NCBI GenBank assembly: GCA_018398765.1
Contig: JAHBMJ010002204.1
Location: forward strand, 46,232 to 110,231
Reading direction: 5' to 3'
Origin: Chromera velia
Taxonomy: Eukaryota; Sar; Chromeraceae
Length of the DNA: 64,000 bases
Shown: positions 10,052 to 21,359 of the stretch, one piece after another
How the letters are laid out: every line of letters starts with the position of its first letter
How positions within the stretch are numbered: the stretch's first letter is position 1
The notes under the pieces: generated by a model
Seen by the model: the letters and a program-made list of their open reading frames with translations, nothing else
Told to the model about the DNA's origin: nothing
The model's database searches: none
Position numbers and translations under genes: made by a program

Positions 10052-12570
10052 GAGATGCGTGATGTCGCCATGAATGAAGCAGACGGAAAGATGAAAGGAA
10101 TCATGTGGTTCACCATTTTCCTTCCATTTGACATGCTGAATTATCCCTGTTGTTTTTTCTGCTTGTGCCTACGCCGTTCAAATGCAAACAAGTCCCACGC
10201 ATTTTTGTTTTCCACCTTTAAAAACAAATAGTTAAAGGAGTGAACGAAGCAGGAAAGGAAAGGGAAGCAAGGGCCGAACGAAAAGGAATTAATGCGTGCT
10301 TGCAGTCGAAGAGTGGGAGGCAGACGAAGCAAAGAAGTCGAGCGAGGAGGCGGAGAGGACACAGAAGCTCGACGAAGATCTCGCTGCTGCGCGTGCAAAG
10401 CGAGACGGCGTATCAAAAGAGGATGCCTTGAAGCAGATTCACGAAGAAAAGGCGAGCGGGAAGACGCAGGCAGAGCTGGACGAGGAGTGGAAGAATAAGA
10501 AGGATGCCGAGACTACAGAAAGGCTCCGACAGTTGGAGGCTGCTGACGAATACAATGCAAAGAAGGCCGGAATGTGAGTCGATCAGTCAACGCATTAATT
10601 CGCAATTAGTCTCTCTCTCTTTACTCTCGCTACTCCTTCTTCGCTGAGCCATGAGTTGTGCAAGTTTGCCCACACTCCTTTCTTCTCGGGGATCTGGGAA
10701 AGTTTGCTTGGTTGTCTTCGTGTCACAAGCTCTTTCTACCGTCCGAGAATGCGCATGCGTGTGTGCGTGTGTGTCCCAGTCAGGGCCCTCCCCTCCCCTC
10801 CACTTCCCTCCCCACATGCATGCTTCCTCTCTCCTGAGTAGAACAGTGCATGGATGGATGAGCATGGGTTGATGTGGCCCGGCAGGCACACATTGTTGTC
10901 AGCGTTCTTTTCACTCACTTTTCTGCTGATTCTCCCTTTTCACTCCTTCCTTGAAGTCCCGTCGAGGAGTACCGGACCCAAGAGGCTGCCAAGCAAAACC
11001 CCGCGTGCGGTGCCACCAATGCCGAGGCCTGCCTGAAGACGAGACGAACAGAAGAAATCTTCAACAAAATGGAAGAGAGAGAGACGGCCTACAGGCAGGA
11101 GACTCGCGAAGCCAGACTCAAAAAAGCCTTCGAGGATAAAATAGCTACTGCGGTAGGTCTTTCCCTCACTGTGTCAATTTCTTTCTTGCAACACATGGAG
11201 CCTGAAGGGTGTCGTTCTTGCATGTGACGCCTAAACAGTGCTCAAAATGAAAAGCCGACTTGTCAGCCTTAATTGAGACAAGAAAATCTGTTGTGAAGTG
11301 CAAATATGTGCATCCATCCAGCCTTCCAATCTATCCAGGCGCAATTTCAATCTTCTCAGCTCGTTTCCAACGTGGGGTGTTTTTCTTTGTATGCAGACTG
11401 CTGACGCAGAAAAGGCCGCTCGGGTGTCTGAGGCGAGTGCCGACGCCACCGCCGCGTCCTCGCCGTCTGACGAGACAGACACAGAAAAGGACAAACCCGC
11501 GTCTGGGGCGGGTGACTTGACCCCTAGAGAGGAGGCGATTGCGGAAGAGAAGTTGAAGGAGGCGGAGGAGGCGCCCACGGCAGCCCCCATGAGTGAGGAA
11601 GACAGTAAGGCGTTGGGAGAAGAGATGAAGAAGAGTGAAGAATGGGAGAAGGAAAAGGTAGAAAAGGAGACTGAAAGAAAGCAGGACGAGGTCAAGGAAA
11701 GTTATGCTTTTGAGAGTGCGATGGGAAAGAAGGATGACGATGACGACAAGAACAAAGACAAGAAGAAGGACGAGAACGACTCGGACGATAATGACGATTC
11801 GAAAAAGAAACAGACAGGAGGAGGAGATGACGAAGATGATGACAAGAAGACGAAGAGTGGGACCACAACGAATGACAAAGACCAGGGCACAAAGACCAAA
11901 AAGACCACCAGCAGCTCCGCAGGAGGAGATGGAGGGGACGACAAATCTTCTCGAAAGCGATCAGACTCGACTCCTGGGTAGGTGGGTGGGTGGATGGGTC
12001 TGTTCTTCGCTGTCTGCTCTTTCTTTCTTTTTATTCTGGTTCTGTCGGTTTGTGTCTGCTTCAAGTTTGCGCGCTTCGAGAGGACATGCAGAGCTTTTCT
12101 CGATGCATCGTTATACAAATAGTGCAGGACAAAGAGAGTCATGAGTGATCGTGTGAAAGGGAATGATTGCCACGATATTTTGTTTTTTTGATCCATCTGG
12201 AGGCGCCTCGTTGCTTTTCTCTTTTTTGTCCTTTCCCTCACTTCCTCCCTCGTGTTTTTCTTGTTCTGTGCGAGAACGAAAGGGAGAGTAGATAATGTCA
12301 TTCATGCTTTCGTTCCTTTGAATCGTTGACTGTCTTGTTTGCCCTTTCTGCAGCTACCAGAGGGACACGGTGTCCTCGAAGGCCAAGCAGAAGGACAAGG
12401 TGACCTCTTCCTCGACCAAGAAGAAGGGAGGCGGGGGGTCTGGGGGAAGCAAGAAGAAGGGAGGCAAGGGCGGAGGGGGAGGCGGAAAGTCAAGGAAGAC
12501 AGGGAGGGCGTCTTCGTCGTCGTGCAGAAAGAAGAAACTCCTGTCAGTCTGGTTTTCTCTGCCTTTGTAA
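139..12570 (+). CDS. Large TSP1 / SUEL-lectin / Cys-rich protein with a charged coiled-coil C-terminal half (5' partial)
   Basis: Exons deduced by phase: 139-311, 592-708, 1076-1178, 1477-1580, 1841-1907, 2154-2630, 2990-3104, 3417-3555, 3716-3851, 4108-4459, 4807-4942, 5236-5385, 5653-5810, 6176-6799, 7245-8046, 8345-8481, 8964-9290, 9629-9794, 9964-9981, 10306-10573, 10957-11152, 11397-11977, 12354-12570. They join without a frame break to about 1,854 residues ending at TAA. Up to about 6800 the protein is Cys-rich, with repeated modules of the type C-P/G-x-G...G-[FY]-x-V...[FY]-x-[YF]-x-C-C, one TSP1 domain and one SUEL-type lectin domain. From 7245 it turns into an acidic D/E tract, then Lys/Glu-rich probable coiled coil, then a Gly/Lys/Ser-rich tail. 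No membrane segment is visible; a signal peptide would lie off-window. TSP1 and SUEL domains are extracellular adhesion and carbohydrate-binding modules in known families, so a surface or wall protein is inferred. Uncertain points: an alternative exon at 9372-9440, and whether both halves belong to one transcript. Confidence 0.75.
2233..2386 (+). other. Thrombospondin type 1 (TSP1) domain
   Basis: Within exon 2154-2630 the protein reads GGFSDWGDWSKCSLSC, then R-x-R-S-C-T-N-P, GGLPCPEG, and A-C-Q-E-K-C. This matches the WxxW..C..C, RxRxC, GGxxC.G and CxxxxC layout of TSP1 with all six cysteines. TSP1 domains mediate extracellular adhesion and occur in many alveolate surface proteins. Confidence 0.9.
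3417..4155 (+). other. SUEL-type (galactose/rhamnose-binding) lectin domain
   Basis: Exons 3417-3555, 3716-3851 and the start of 4108-4459 encode AKCEDTGVLELSCP...VKIIDAHVYG, then C-P, N-A-T, an H-C-D-G-R-R-L-C-K-L segment, GIPKCA, and LRVRYGC. This follows the SUEL lectin pattern: C...L.L.C, hxIxxAxYG, CxGxxxCxh, DPCxGxxKYLxVxYxC. The usual DPCPGT loop is replaced by a GIPKCAFEG sequence, so sugar specificity cannot be predicted. Family membership is inferred from pattern and not searched. Confidence 0.75.
5083..5139 (+). repeat. (CT)n(TG)n intronic tract
   Basis: A compound microsatellite in the TSP1/lectin gene intron between exons 4807-4942 and 5236-5385. The same compound order recurs at 5456-5519 and 8271-8325. 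Confidence 0.9.
7196..7244 (+). repeat. (TG)n tract fused to a 3' splice site
   Basis: The TG repeat runs directly into GTGCAG, so the acceptor of exon 7245-8046 is the last unit of the microsatellite. Positions 8912-8963 show a similar arrangement. Confidence 0.9.
7620..12570 (+). other. Acidic and coiled-coil C-terminal half of the TSP1/lectin gene
   Basis: Positions 7690-7833 encode an almost uninterrupted Asp/Glu run. Exons from 8345 to 11977 are rich in K, E, A, R and Q with heptad-like spacing and no cysteine clusters. Exon 11397-11977 ends in repeated KDDDDD and KKD-type blocks, and 12354-12570 is Lys/Gly/Ser-rich. This composition is unlike the Cys-rich first half, and no enzymatic motif is seen. 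Confidence 0.6.
9964..9981 (+). other. Candidate 18-nt microexon
   Basis: The 18 bases lie between GCGGCAG and GTATGA and fit phase 1 in and phase 1 out, adding six residues (D-G-E-R-E-A) between exons 9629-9794 and 10306-10573. Skipping it also preserves the frame, so it may be alternative or absent. Confidence 0.35.
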
Positions 12571-13322
12571 AGCGAGTGTTGTCTTGGCAGTTTTTTTCAT
12601 TGCGTGTCGGTACACGTGACTTGGTGGGGTGCGTGAGATAGAGAGAAACACGACAATTGGAGAGTGTGTGCAAGGCAAAAGCAACGAGGGCTCTAGAGCA
12701 GTTGCAAGACGAGAAATCAGGAGACTGCCGTGGGATGGATGGATGGTGGGTTGCTTTCTGAATGTGAAAAAAAAAAGTTTGCACTGGTTGTGATATCAAT
12801 TGATGGCTTGAAAGAGTCGGCCCCTGTAGATGGTTGGGGGGTCCTCTTCTTTTCTTATTCAGTCACTGCTTCCCTGGTTTTCCTTTCAACTGTGTGATCT
12901 TTCTGCGGTGTGAAATGTGAGTGCCTGCAGGCAAATGGACAGCAAAAAGAAGACCGTGAGGGGACAACAGCGTCACCCGTCGTTTCTCCAATTCCCTGAC
13001 TTCTGTTAGGGATCGGGTAGGCAGGCAGGGTGTTTGTTTGTTTGTTGGAGAGAGAGAAGGACGAGACGAAGGCTGGAGCAAACCTGGCTGCATTCTGTGC
13101 ACTGCAAAGACATTTTACAGAATGCATACTTCGAGTGGGGGGGAAAGAGGAATAAAGAGCGGGAGCCTATGCTTGTATGGCAGTCGCTCGCGCCCTTCAT
13201 ATTTGATTGCTTTGCTTCATCTGCTCCCTCTGCCCTCGACCTCTCGTCTCGTCTCTTGCCATGTCTGCTTTTCATGCTGCCTGCGACCCAATGCAATGGA
13301 CGTGACTGACAGACAGGGGGGG

Positions 13323-13501
13323 NNNNNNNNNNNNNNNNNNNNNNNNNNNNNNNNNNNNNNNNNNNNNNNNNNNNNNNNNNNNNNNNNNNNNNNNNNNNNN
13401 NNNNNNNNNNNNNNNNNNNNNNNNNNNNNNNNNNNNNNNNNNNNNNNNNNNNNNNNNNNNNNNNNNNNNNNNNNNNNNNNNNNNNNNNNNNNNNNNNNNN
13501 N
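13323..13501. other. Assembly gap (179 N) flanked by poly-G
   Basis: The run of N is preceded by at least six G and followed by a run of 13 G. The missing sequence is probably a long G homopolymer or G-rich tract. Confidence 0.95.
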
Positions 13502-16091
13502 GGGGGGGGGGGGGAAGGGAGATGATGATCAATGACTGTGGATCCCCAAGTCCCCCGCCTATCTTCCTTCTTCTTTCGATCGATCACTTTGTCTGTCCAT
13601 CTCTTTCTCTCTCTTCATTCCTTCTCTTCGGGTGCTTTCACATTTATTGATGGCGTGTGAATGTGTGGACATCTTCCCTTTTCTCTTCTCTCTCTGTCCA
13701 ACAAATCCTTTCATTCCGACTCTCTCTCAGTCGTACGACTCATTTCAACGTAAGCACTCTGACTTTGCAACACCGCTTGATTCCACATGATTCGAATGAG
13801 AGAGACAGAAGTTCCCTGTCGATCAAGGGACCAGGATGGATGAAAGCGCGGAAGGACTGTTGATAAAGCAAAACAAGGGCCGGCCTGGAGCTTCGCCGAG
13901 AGGAGAAATCTTCTTCTCTTCTCTGTTCGAGAGTGCGCAAAAAAGAAAATGTTGTGTGCACACTCACATGCACAGCTGTGGCTCTTCGTAGATCGTTCGT
14001 CCGTGAGGCAAGTGACAGTTTGCGGGAGGGGGGGAAGGCGCTGGAATGCCGTCGTGTGACGCCACCCCTCTCTCCGTATGCCTGGGAGGAAGGAGACATC
14101 TTGCGAGACGCCCTCAGTGTGCTCAAGAAGTGCTGCCCGCGCACATTAGACAGAAAAGAGAACAGAAGAAGAGACAAACAGTGTGCCTGCATTTCTCCCT
14201 CAATTCCTTCCTGCACAGGCAGGCAACGATATGGATGGGAGGCAGGAAGGGAAAGGAAGACCACCGGTCCTCGAGGCAACATAAATGGCAACGGCACCTA
14301 TGGAGATGCTGACGGTCTCGTTGTGCATCTTTTTATTTTTCCTCTTTTTCTTCTAAATAATCGGTCCACCGAATTCAAACCAGCTCGGTTGCTTTTTGCG
14401 TTCCTTCGCGGAAGCGTTCAGGGAGGGGAGGGCTCTTTCGGGGGGGGGGGGGAGCGGGGGTTCAAAACGGGGGGAAGGGGCGTTGGGACGGTTGGGGTTT
14501 GAGGCAGTCTGTCCTCTTGTATGAAAAGAATTAATTCGCTCCAGCAACGTTCTCTCCGCGAGACGGGTGAGAAAAGCTATCTTCCGGTCTGTTTGCGTTT
14601 TGGTTGGTGTTGGAGGTGATTTGAGGGTCGGTCTTCGTCTGCTTCTTTCTTTATTAGCAGAGCTGTGGGTAGTGCCTCCTCGTGGTTGGAAGGTTCTCTC
14701 TGCATCTGGTCGTTTGCGATCGTTTCCTTCATGTGCAAGAGAGACTGTTTTCCTGCCTGCCGATGCAGCCTCTACCTGTCACTCTGCAGAATTGAAAGAG
14801 TGAAAGAAGAAGGATGAATTACAGGAAAGGAGCCGAGGGTCTTCAGGTCAAAAAAGATGCATCCTTTTATCCGTGGGTGAAGGGGTGTGGTCATTCTGCT
14901 TGACAGCTTGCTCGCACAGCTGTGGCTCTGTGTAAGGGAACACCGTGCAGTCATGCAGCCAAGTACGCGCATGAGTGCGTCTGGCTGCTGCCTGAAGGAA
15001 TCTTGCCTGACGCCCTCAGTGTGTGAGCAGCAGAAGACATATTGGCTCGCCGACGATCTGTTTCTCAATCGCCGCTTTCACATACGTCGACGGCATCAAA
15101 TTGATATTAATACAAAATTAACGTTTTAAGTGCTAGTTTAAGTGGTTATATTACTGCCAGACACTCTCTTCATATCCTATCTTTAGTATCTTAGGATAGA
15201 ATAGGATAGGATTAATGTCTGGAGGATTGGCCTCCTGCCCCAATGCCGAGCGCTCGACGTGCGGCGTCTAGGAAAAGCGTATACACGCGTCGGACCTTCC
15301 TGGCGTTATCTTATTTTATAAATGTGAAACAAACCTTAACTGTAAGTACATATAATACTATCAGTTAAATGATTTCAAAGTCCTGGGGGCTTAGCGCTCT
15401 AACTGGGGTTAGGCATCCTCTAACTAACTAACTATCAATTCTAACAACTTAATGCATGCCAGGTGAATATAATTTTTTAGACCATTTGTGTTATATAAGT
15501 GATGTGTTGTATGCCGTAAGGTGCACACGCGTGCGCATGCATGCTTTCTGGGCCGACCCGCACGATGGCTTACATGGGGAGCCTGCAGCCGCGCATACCG
15601 TCACGCCCTACCTGGTACCTTGATCGATCTCGCCTCTCTGATGGCATCTCCACCTATGGGACGAGGTAGGAGCTCTGCATTGAGTCAGACAATGTATGAG
15701 ACAGACAAACAATGTAAGACTAAAGGTTTCTGCAAAGCAGGACGGGAGATTGTACTGCAGCCGGGGCTTATGGTACAAGCCCTGGCCGGGCCGGACCTTC
15801 TATACTTCATTTCATCAGATCACTTCTCTTCTATTACGCTAGCCACTTCCATCTGCACACCTTGAAGTGTCTCTAGTGGATACAACATGATGGGTTGTTG
15901 CGCTATAGTTTTTGCTAAACTTTTTAATCAAGATTCGATTCAAGATTCTAGTCTGGATTGAGGTTAACGTAACTTTGAATGTTGTAATCAGCCACTTATA
16001 GAGAGGCGGCGGCGAGCGTGCAGTGGTCGGCCCGACTCGGCCGGTCCCAAGCCGCGGCGTTGCTTATCAGGGCAGCGCGGCTGGAGGCATG

Positions 16092-16145
16092 ACGGAGAGC
16101 ATGCATGTATTGATCCATACGGAGAGCATGCATGTATTGATCCAT
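16092..16145. repeat. 27-bp perfect tandem duplication
   Basis: Two identical 27-bp units lie head to tail at 16092-16118 and 16119-16145. Each contains GCATGCATGTATTGATCC. Confidence 0.9.
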
Positions 16146-16609
16146 GTTGGAAGTTGATTCGCGCAATACTTCGAGAGATTTGATAAAGCAACTCTCAATA
16201 GATGAGAGCAGAAGCCGGACAGAAGTCGTGCAGTATTATTCCAGTATAGAGAACCATAAGATTAACTGGACTGTCCTTGACTGGACTCTCTAGTTCATTA
16301 CAATGTGGATGTAGCTTCAGATGTTGTAATCTATGGCATACATAACAAAACCCTCGATTATCCTATATAGAAACATATAGAATAAAACAAATCACTTAGG
16401 TATTTGTTCGATAGATTTATATATAGTGTTATTTATAGATTATAGGCTAACTTATAGCCAATCAATCAGATTTACCTATACATTAGCATTAGCAGTATTA
16501 CTAACTTTGAAGTATCACTTTTTAAAATTAAGTTTTCAAATTATTAGCTAGATTATATATATGGTCAACGGGAGTCGTCCCGGCCAGACTGGTAGGATGA
16601 GGAATGTTC

Positions 16610-19600
16610 AGCTAAACAAAGGGAGGTGAGAGAGGCCGAGAGAGAATGGAAAGACCTAAGAGGAATATGGGGGGCAGATGAAGGTAACCGGGGAGGTCCC
16701 ACCCAGAGTGTGAAGCGAAAGCTTGAGTCCCTTCGCAGGATAAGGAAGAGATTGTTTGCCCGTAAAGAAACTGAATACACTAACAGGCAAGCAGAGAGGT
16801 TAGCAAGAGAGGTTGTGACCGACCCCTCGGCGATTTAGAGGTAGAAGAGGGAAACGAGCAGTGCGAGAGGTGGGGGAGATAGACCAACCCCCGCGGCTTT
16901 TACCGATTTCTGGGCCTCTGTATTTGAGGGTGAAGGGCTCTCTCTTCCTCCAGTTGCTTCCCCTGCTTTCTCTCTCTCTTCCCCCCCTCCTCCCCTGGCC
17001 TTTTCTTATAAAAGGATTATCGGTGCCCTCCGATCGATCGATACGAGTAAGGCTGACGGAATTCGGGGCGTTTCCCCCAGGCATCTTGACCTTTGTTTCA
17101 GCTCCTCTCCCCTTTCTCGTTACCTTCTTTTTGTCCTCTTTAATTTATTTCATCATTATTCCTATTGGCCGTCTCTTTAGAATTTGATCCGTGTAGTTCT
17201 GGTTCCGAAAGGCCCCCCCTCTCCTGACTGCTTGGAATAGAGACCTATCCACATTGTGTGTTTGCTTGCAAAACTGTTTGCCCTTTTAATAGATGAGAGA
17301 TTGAGAGAACAGACCTCATTAAACAACCGCCAGCTGGGGTTCAGGAAGGGGGTTGGGACTAGGGAGGCCATTGCGGCGCTGGCGGGACTTGTAGCGAGCT
17401 CCAAAGCCTGGAAACTCCCCCTTCTGGCTACGTTCGTTGACTTTTCTAAGGCGTTTGATAAGGTTCCTCAAGGTCTGTTGCTGAGACGGCTGTGATGTCC
17501 TATTTGGGCACGCCAGGAGCCGCGGGAGGCGGCGGGCCTTACAGCCATTTAGACCAGCCGCGGGCGCCTAGGGCTGCCCGCGGGCAAAGTAATGGGCCAC
17601 ACAGGACCCAGGGCCCCAAAACAAATCGATGTGCCCAGGCATGCCGCGAAAAAACAACGCAGCGGGCCCAATTTATGTGGTTCCACTGATTTTTGTGGTG
17701 ACAATCAAATACACCCGCGTCCCCAACCGGATCCATGCTTGGGAGACGCGGTACCTCTTTCTACATGTCGTCCTGTCTAGAATCAGAAAGAAAACAGAGG
17801 AGATTTCAATTGTTGTGGTCGAAAGCCAGGACAAAAAGGAGACGAAGCAGTCTCTGACGTCTCCTGCATTAGCAAGGTATGATTAGATTGAGTGGAAGCT
17901 AGCGAAGGGATCGAGATTGGATCGAGTCGAGTGGTAGAGAGCTCTAGGTGTAGCTCAGAGAATTGGAACCTTAAGCCTGTCTTGAAGTGAGCTTTCTAAC
18001 CAGTCCTTTAGCTTCTGTTCCCAGACTAGCCAAGCCTCGAGCCATCTCTGTGCGGCGCCCAGTAGCACAGAACATGGCTTCGGGAGGAGGGTGTATCGGA
18101 ATCTGATGTTTTGATGGTGCATGCTATGTACTTTGATATCTGGGTGAGGGTCGATAGTGCAGATAGAGAGATACAGGAAGGGGCGGGGATGAAACAGGCT
18201 GACCTTCTCTCTCCCCTGCTCTTCCTTCTGTTCATTAATAATCTGCACCGCCACATCCGCCTCTTGGCTCACCGAGAGGATGAGCTCGGGGGGAAAGAGT
18301 CAGAGAAGGATGGAACAGTGTCTGACGAGAGGTCTATAGAAAGCAGAATACGTGAGTACCCTTGGGCAGGCAGATTGAGAGGGGTTGGCATTGGGAAGGG
18401 GAACAAGAAGACCGAAGTAGCGGTGAAGAGGAAAAGAGGGAAAGTCAGGGTCAGTCAGGACGATACGATCGGTGTGGGGCCCAAGCCTCTCGAAAGCCTT
18501 GGTTACGCTGACGACCTTGTTCTGTTTGGTCGTTCTTCGCATGAGCTTCAAGCGAGAATGAATAAATTGGCGAAATATTGTCGGACGTAGGGCCTCACGG
18601 TCATTGACAATTTGAAAAAGACAAAAGTAATGAGGCTTTCCTGCAGCAAAGAGAATATTAGTCAGCCAATCTTCTTTGAAGGGAAGGAAGTCGAGAGAAC
18701 GGGCCAGTATAAATATTTAGGCTGCACCTTTTTTGAAGGCGGATCTCTCCATTCCTCTGTGAGACATCGCCTGGGGGTGGCAGAGAGGGCACTCGGGGGG
18801 GTCATTAGGCTTTGTGTAACACACACACAGTTTTTCTTGGTCGTCTCTCCTCAACTTCGAAAATTATGCTCTTTTGGGGCCTGTGGATTCCTGTGGCCCT
18901 TTACGGGCTAGAAGTGTTTTCCCTCAGTCAGGCAGACATGAAAGCGTTGGATGATTTGCAACTACGTTTTGTTAGATGGGTTTTTGGCCTTCCCCGCAAT
19001 TCGTTTCGTATCCCCTCCCTCTTCATCTCCAGCCTTTGCCCGATACGGGCTATCTTAACTGAAAGAGTGGGGGGTTTTTTACGTAGCCTCTCCTTAACAT
19101 CCCACTGTATGCCCACTAGCTTTTTAGATCTCTGCAAAGACGGCCTTTATGGCGATTGGTAGAGGTCTGTCAAGCTGTTGGTGGGACCTTTTGCTCTTGA
19201 ACTCTTCTCTGTCGAGGGGGTGCCTTCGGGCCTGGGAGAGAAAACTGCATTAAAAAGAAAGCTCGCGGTAGAAGGGAGAGGTAGGGAGACACAAGAATAA
19301 TTAGATGACTGGTTTATAGCTACCTCCCGTTCTTTACAAAAAGAGGGCCGCTAGGAGGGCCGGCTGGGTAGGGGAGGGCAGGCAGGACGGGGGGGGGTTT
19401 TCCCTGATGGAGTGAGGCCTTCGGTCTTCCAAGTCGAACATCCATCTAGACAATGCTTGGCCCGTCTTGTCATAGGAGGATGGACCGGCTCAAGTAGGCG
19501 GCGTGTTCCTATGGTTCGACCTCTCCTTAGGAGGTTGCTCTGTTTGGAGGCCAACGTCAGGCCGATTGCCCGTGCACTGTTGGGGGTGGGGGGAGGAGTT

Positions 19601-19921
19601 CCAAATGGGGAGGTAGAGACAGTTTGCAAGCACTGCCCCCTTGATTTGCATGGGCGGGGCTATCTGAATGATGTTGTCCATAAGTTGACTGAATGCAAAG
19701 GGACCGAAGGGGAGAGGGGACGCATGAATAGGCTTTTAGATGAAGTAAGAGACGCTTGCTCTAAGTCAGACTTGATTATGTGGGCACAACAAATGGTTAA
19801 GCAGCAGTTGAGACGGGGTATGAGCGAAAATGAGAAGAAAGTGAGGGAGATCTTCACACTTCTCCTCGAAAAGCACCCTGTTACAGGCGCACGGGCGATC
19901 TCCGATTGCTTTCGTAAGTAG
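16610..19921 (+). mobile_element. Decayed non-LTR (LINE-type) retrotransposon with reverse transcriptase fragments
   Basis: Fragments appear in the order expected for a LINE ORF2. A basic linker lies at 16626-16838. RT blocks follow near 17185-17495: VVLVPKG, a stop, RPIHIVCLLAKLFALL, then LGFRKGVGTREA and FVDFSKAFDKVPQGLL. The next block is at 18111-18590, with QADLLSPLLFLLFIN and the catalytic YADD at 18504-18515. A thumb-like region with YKYLGCTFFEGG is at 18612-18860, and a C-terminal part at 19412-19921 carries C-x2-C-x14-H-x4-C (19625-19695). Stops and frame changes separate nearly all blocks, so no full-length protein can be made. A (CTTT)n tract follows the 3' end. Confidence 0.85.
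17522..18085. other. Probable insertion inside the RT domain of the LINE relic
   Basis: The RT reads ...LLRRL, then in a shifted frame MSYLGTPGA (from 17492). It resumes only at about 18105 with MYFDIWVRVD. In intact LINE RTs these blocks are a few tens of residues apart. The roughly 560 intervening bases are GC-rich at first and match no RT sequence. Boundaries are approximate. Confidence 0.45.
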
Positions 19922-19945
19922 CTGTGTGTGTTCCCTCAGTTTGTC

Positions 19946-20019
19946 CTTCTTTCTCTTTTCTTCCTTTCTTTCTTTATTTCTTTCTTTCATTCTTTCTTTC
20001 CTTCTTTCTTCCTTTCTTC

Positions 20020-20054
<35 letters not shown>

Positions 20055-20080
20055 TCCTTCTTTCTTCCTTTTCTCTCATT
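19946..20080 (+). repeat. (CTTT)n microsatellite after the LINE 3' end
   Basis: This is an imperfect CTTT/CCTT tract, directly after the last LINE coding fragment. Simple-repeat tails are common at LINE 3' ends, so it may belong to the element. Confidence 0.85.
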
Positions 20081-21359
20081 TCCTCTCACTCTTTCCCTGT
20101 CGTTGTTCATTCTTGACGACCGTACTTGTTTTTGGGGGGAATATTTCGTTATGTCAGTCTGAGTGTGTTTCATCCGATTGATTGATTGATTGATTGAGGA
20201 ACAAACAAGGGCGGAACGGAATCAATTGGGGGGTGAGCGAAAAGTATATGGGGGGGAAACGCGAGACGGACGACCCCATGAGGCCCAGGCTGCGGAGCTC
20301 GGATGGCACCCCTCGCGTGAGCGTGGGAGGCGGTGGGAGGTGACGGGCTCGAGCCTGCACGAGTACGGGGGGGCGCGCGGGGCGCTCGTGCTCATACGGT
20401 TCACAAGCGGGTCTGCAAGCGGGGTGCATGCTACATGCGGCTTCTCCGTTTTTCTCCCTTTTTCTCCCCTTTTTGAATTTCTTTATCATGCTTACTACTC
20501 GTAATTTCACTCCCCTGGAAAACAAGTCACGCCTCAGGGATAAACCGACCGAACTAACTGAACTGACTGTATTGACCGAACTGCAAAAACTGAACTGAGA
20601 GAGAAACCTTTGCTTGTACGTCTTCAGCAGAAAAGATAGGGAATCAAAGGAGATTGGGAGTTCTGATCTTTTTCTCTCTCTGTCTCTTTCCATTCTGCCT
20701 TGGGTGATTTTCTTCAGAGGTCATCTGACAGACCTCTAACTGACATGAAGTGACAGAAGGAATCTCACTGGCCCGTGACCCTTGGAGAAAAAAAAAGACA
20801 CAGAAACAGAGGAGTCCGTCGCTGTCCTTTCTGTTCCCCCTGAAGTATTTGTTTTTTCCCTTTCCTTCTCGTTTCCCCCTCCGCTCGGGCGTGCCAGTGC
20901 GGTTCTGGCGCTTTGATCGGTCATGAGGACCCTCTTCCGGGTGAAATGCAGGCAGTCCTCGATCGTCTCAAGGGTGGGATAGAGAGCGTGTTGTAACTCA
21001 GCCTGTAAGAGAACTACCAGATGAAGTAAAAGCCTGTTTGCTTAGAGGTGGAGCCACCCTCCACTTCCATCCGCCTCCCCACCCCTGTCAGGCTCCCATC
21101 GATTGAACTTACCCCAGTGGGGCCTAAGTCGAAAGTTTTACTCTATGTATGACGCTCTAGGTTGGCCAGAGTCCATACGGCTCACCGGCTTTAACCCCAT
21201 ACATCATCATCATCATCATCATATATTGTAGCCTAAGGGCCTATAAAAAAAAAAAAGAGAAAAAAAAGTATCATTGAATAATCATTTTTAAAGTATTTGC
21301 TTTCAAGTTTTTTCGTAACCTTGATGACGGTCTGATCCAACTTGAATCAAGGAAAACGA
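20081..21359. other. Intergenic region, no gene recognised
   Basis: It contains (CAT)n at about 21202-21222 and an A-rich stretch at 21245-21268. It is the 3' flank of the - strand synaptojanin-like gene. No supported exon is seen. Confidence 0.6.

Larger units (their letters stand above)
12571..16609. other. Intergenic region, no gene recognised
   Basis: No supported exon is seen. The region holds the 3' flank of the TSP1/lectin gene, an assembly gap at 13323-13501, a poly-G tract near 14441-14453, two weakly similar stretches near 13970-14125 and 14915-15030, and AT-rich sequence from about 15100. The ORF at 13933-14502 has no recognisable domain. Confidence 0.6.

Noticed and set aside
13006-13587. 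ORFs spanning the N gap
   Set aside because: They exist only because N codons are read through; there is no coding signal on either side.
19924-20181. ORFs with F/L/S repeats after the LINE
   Set aside because: They are translations of the CTTT microsatellite, in all frames.
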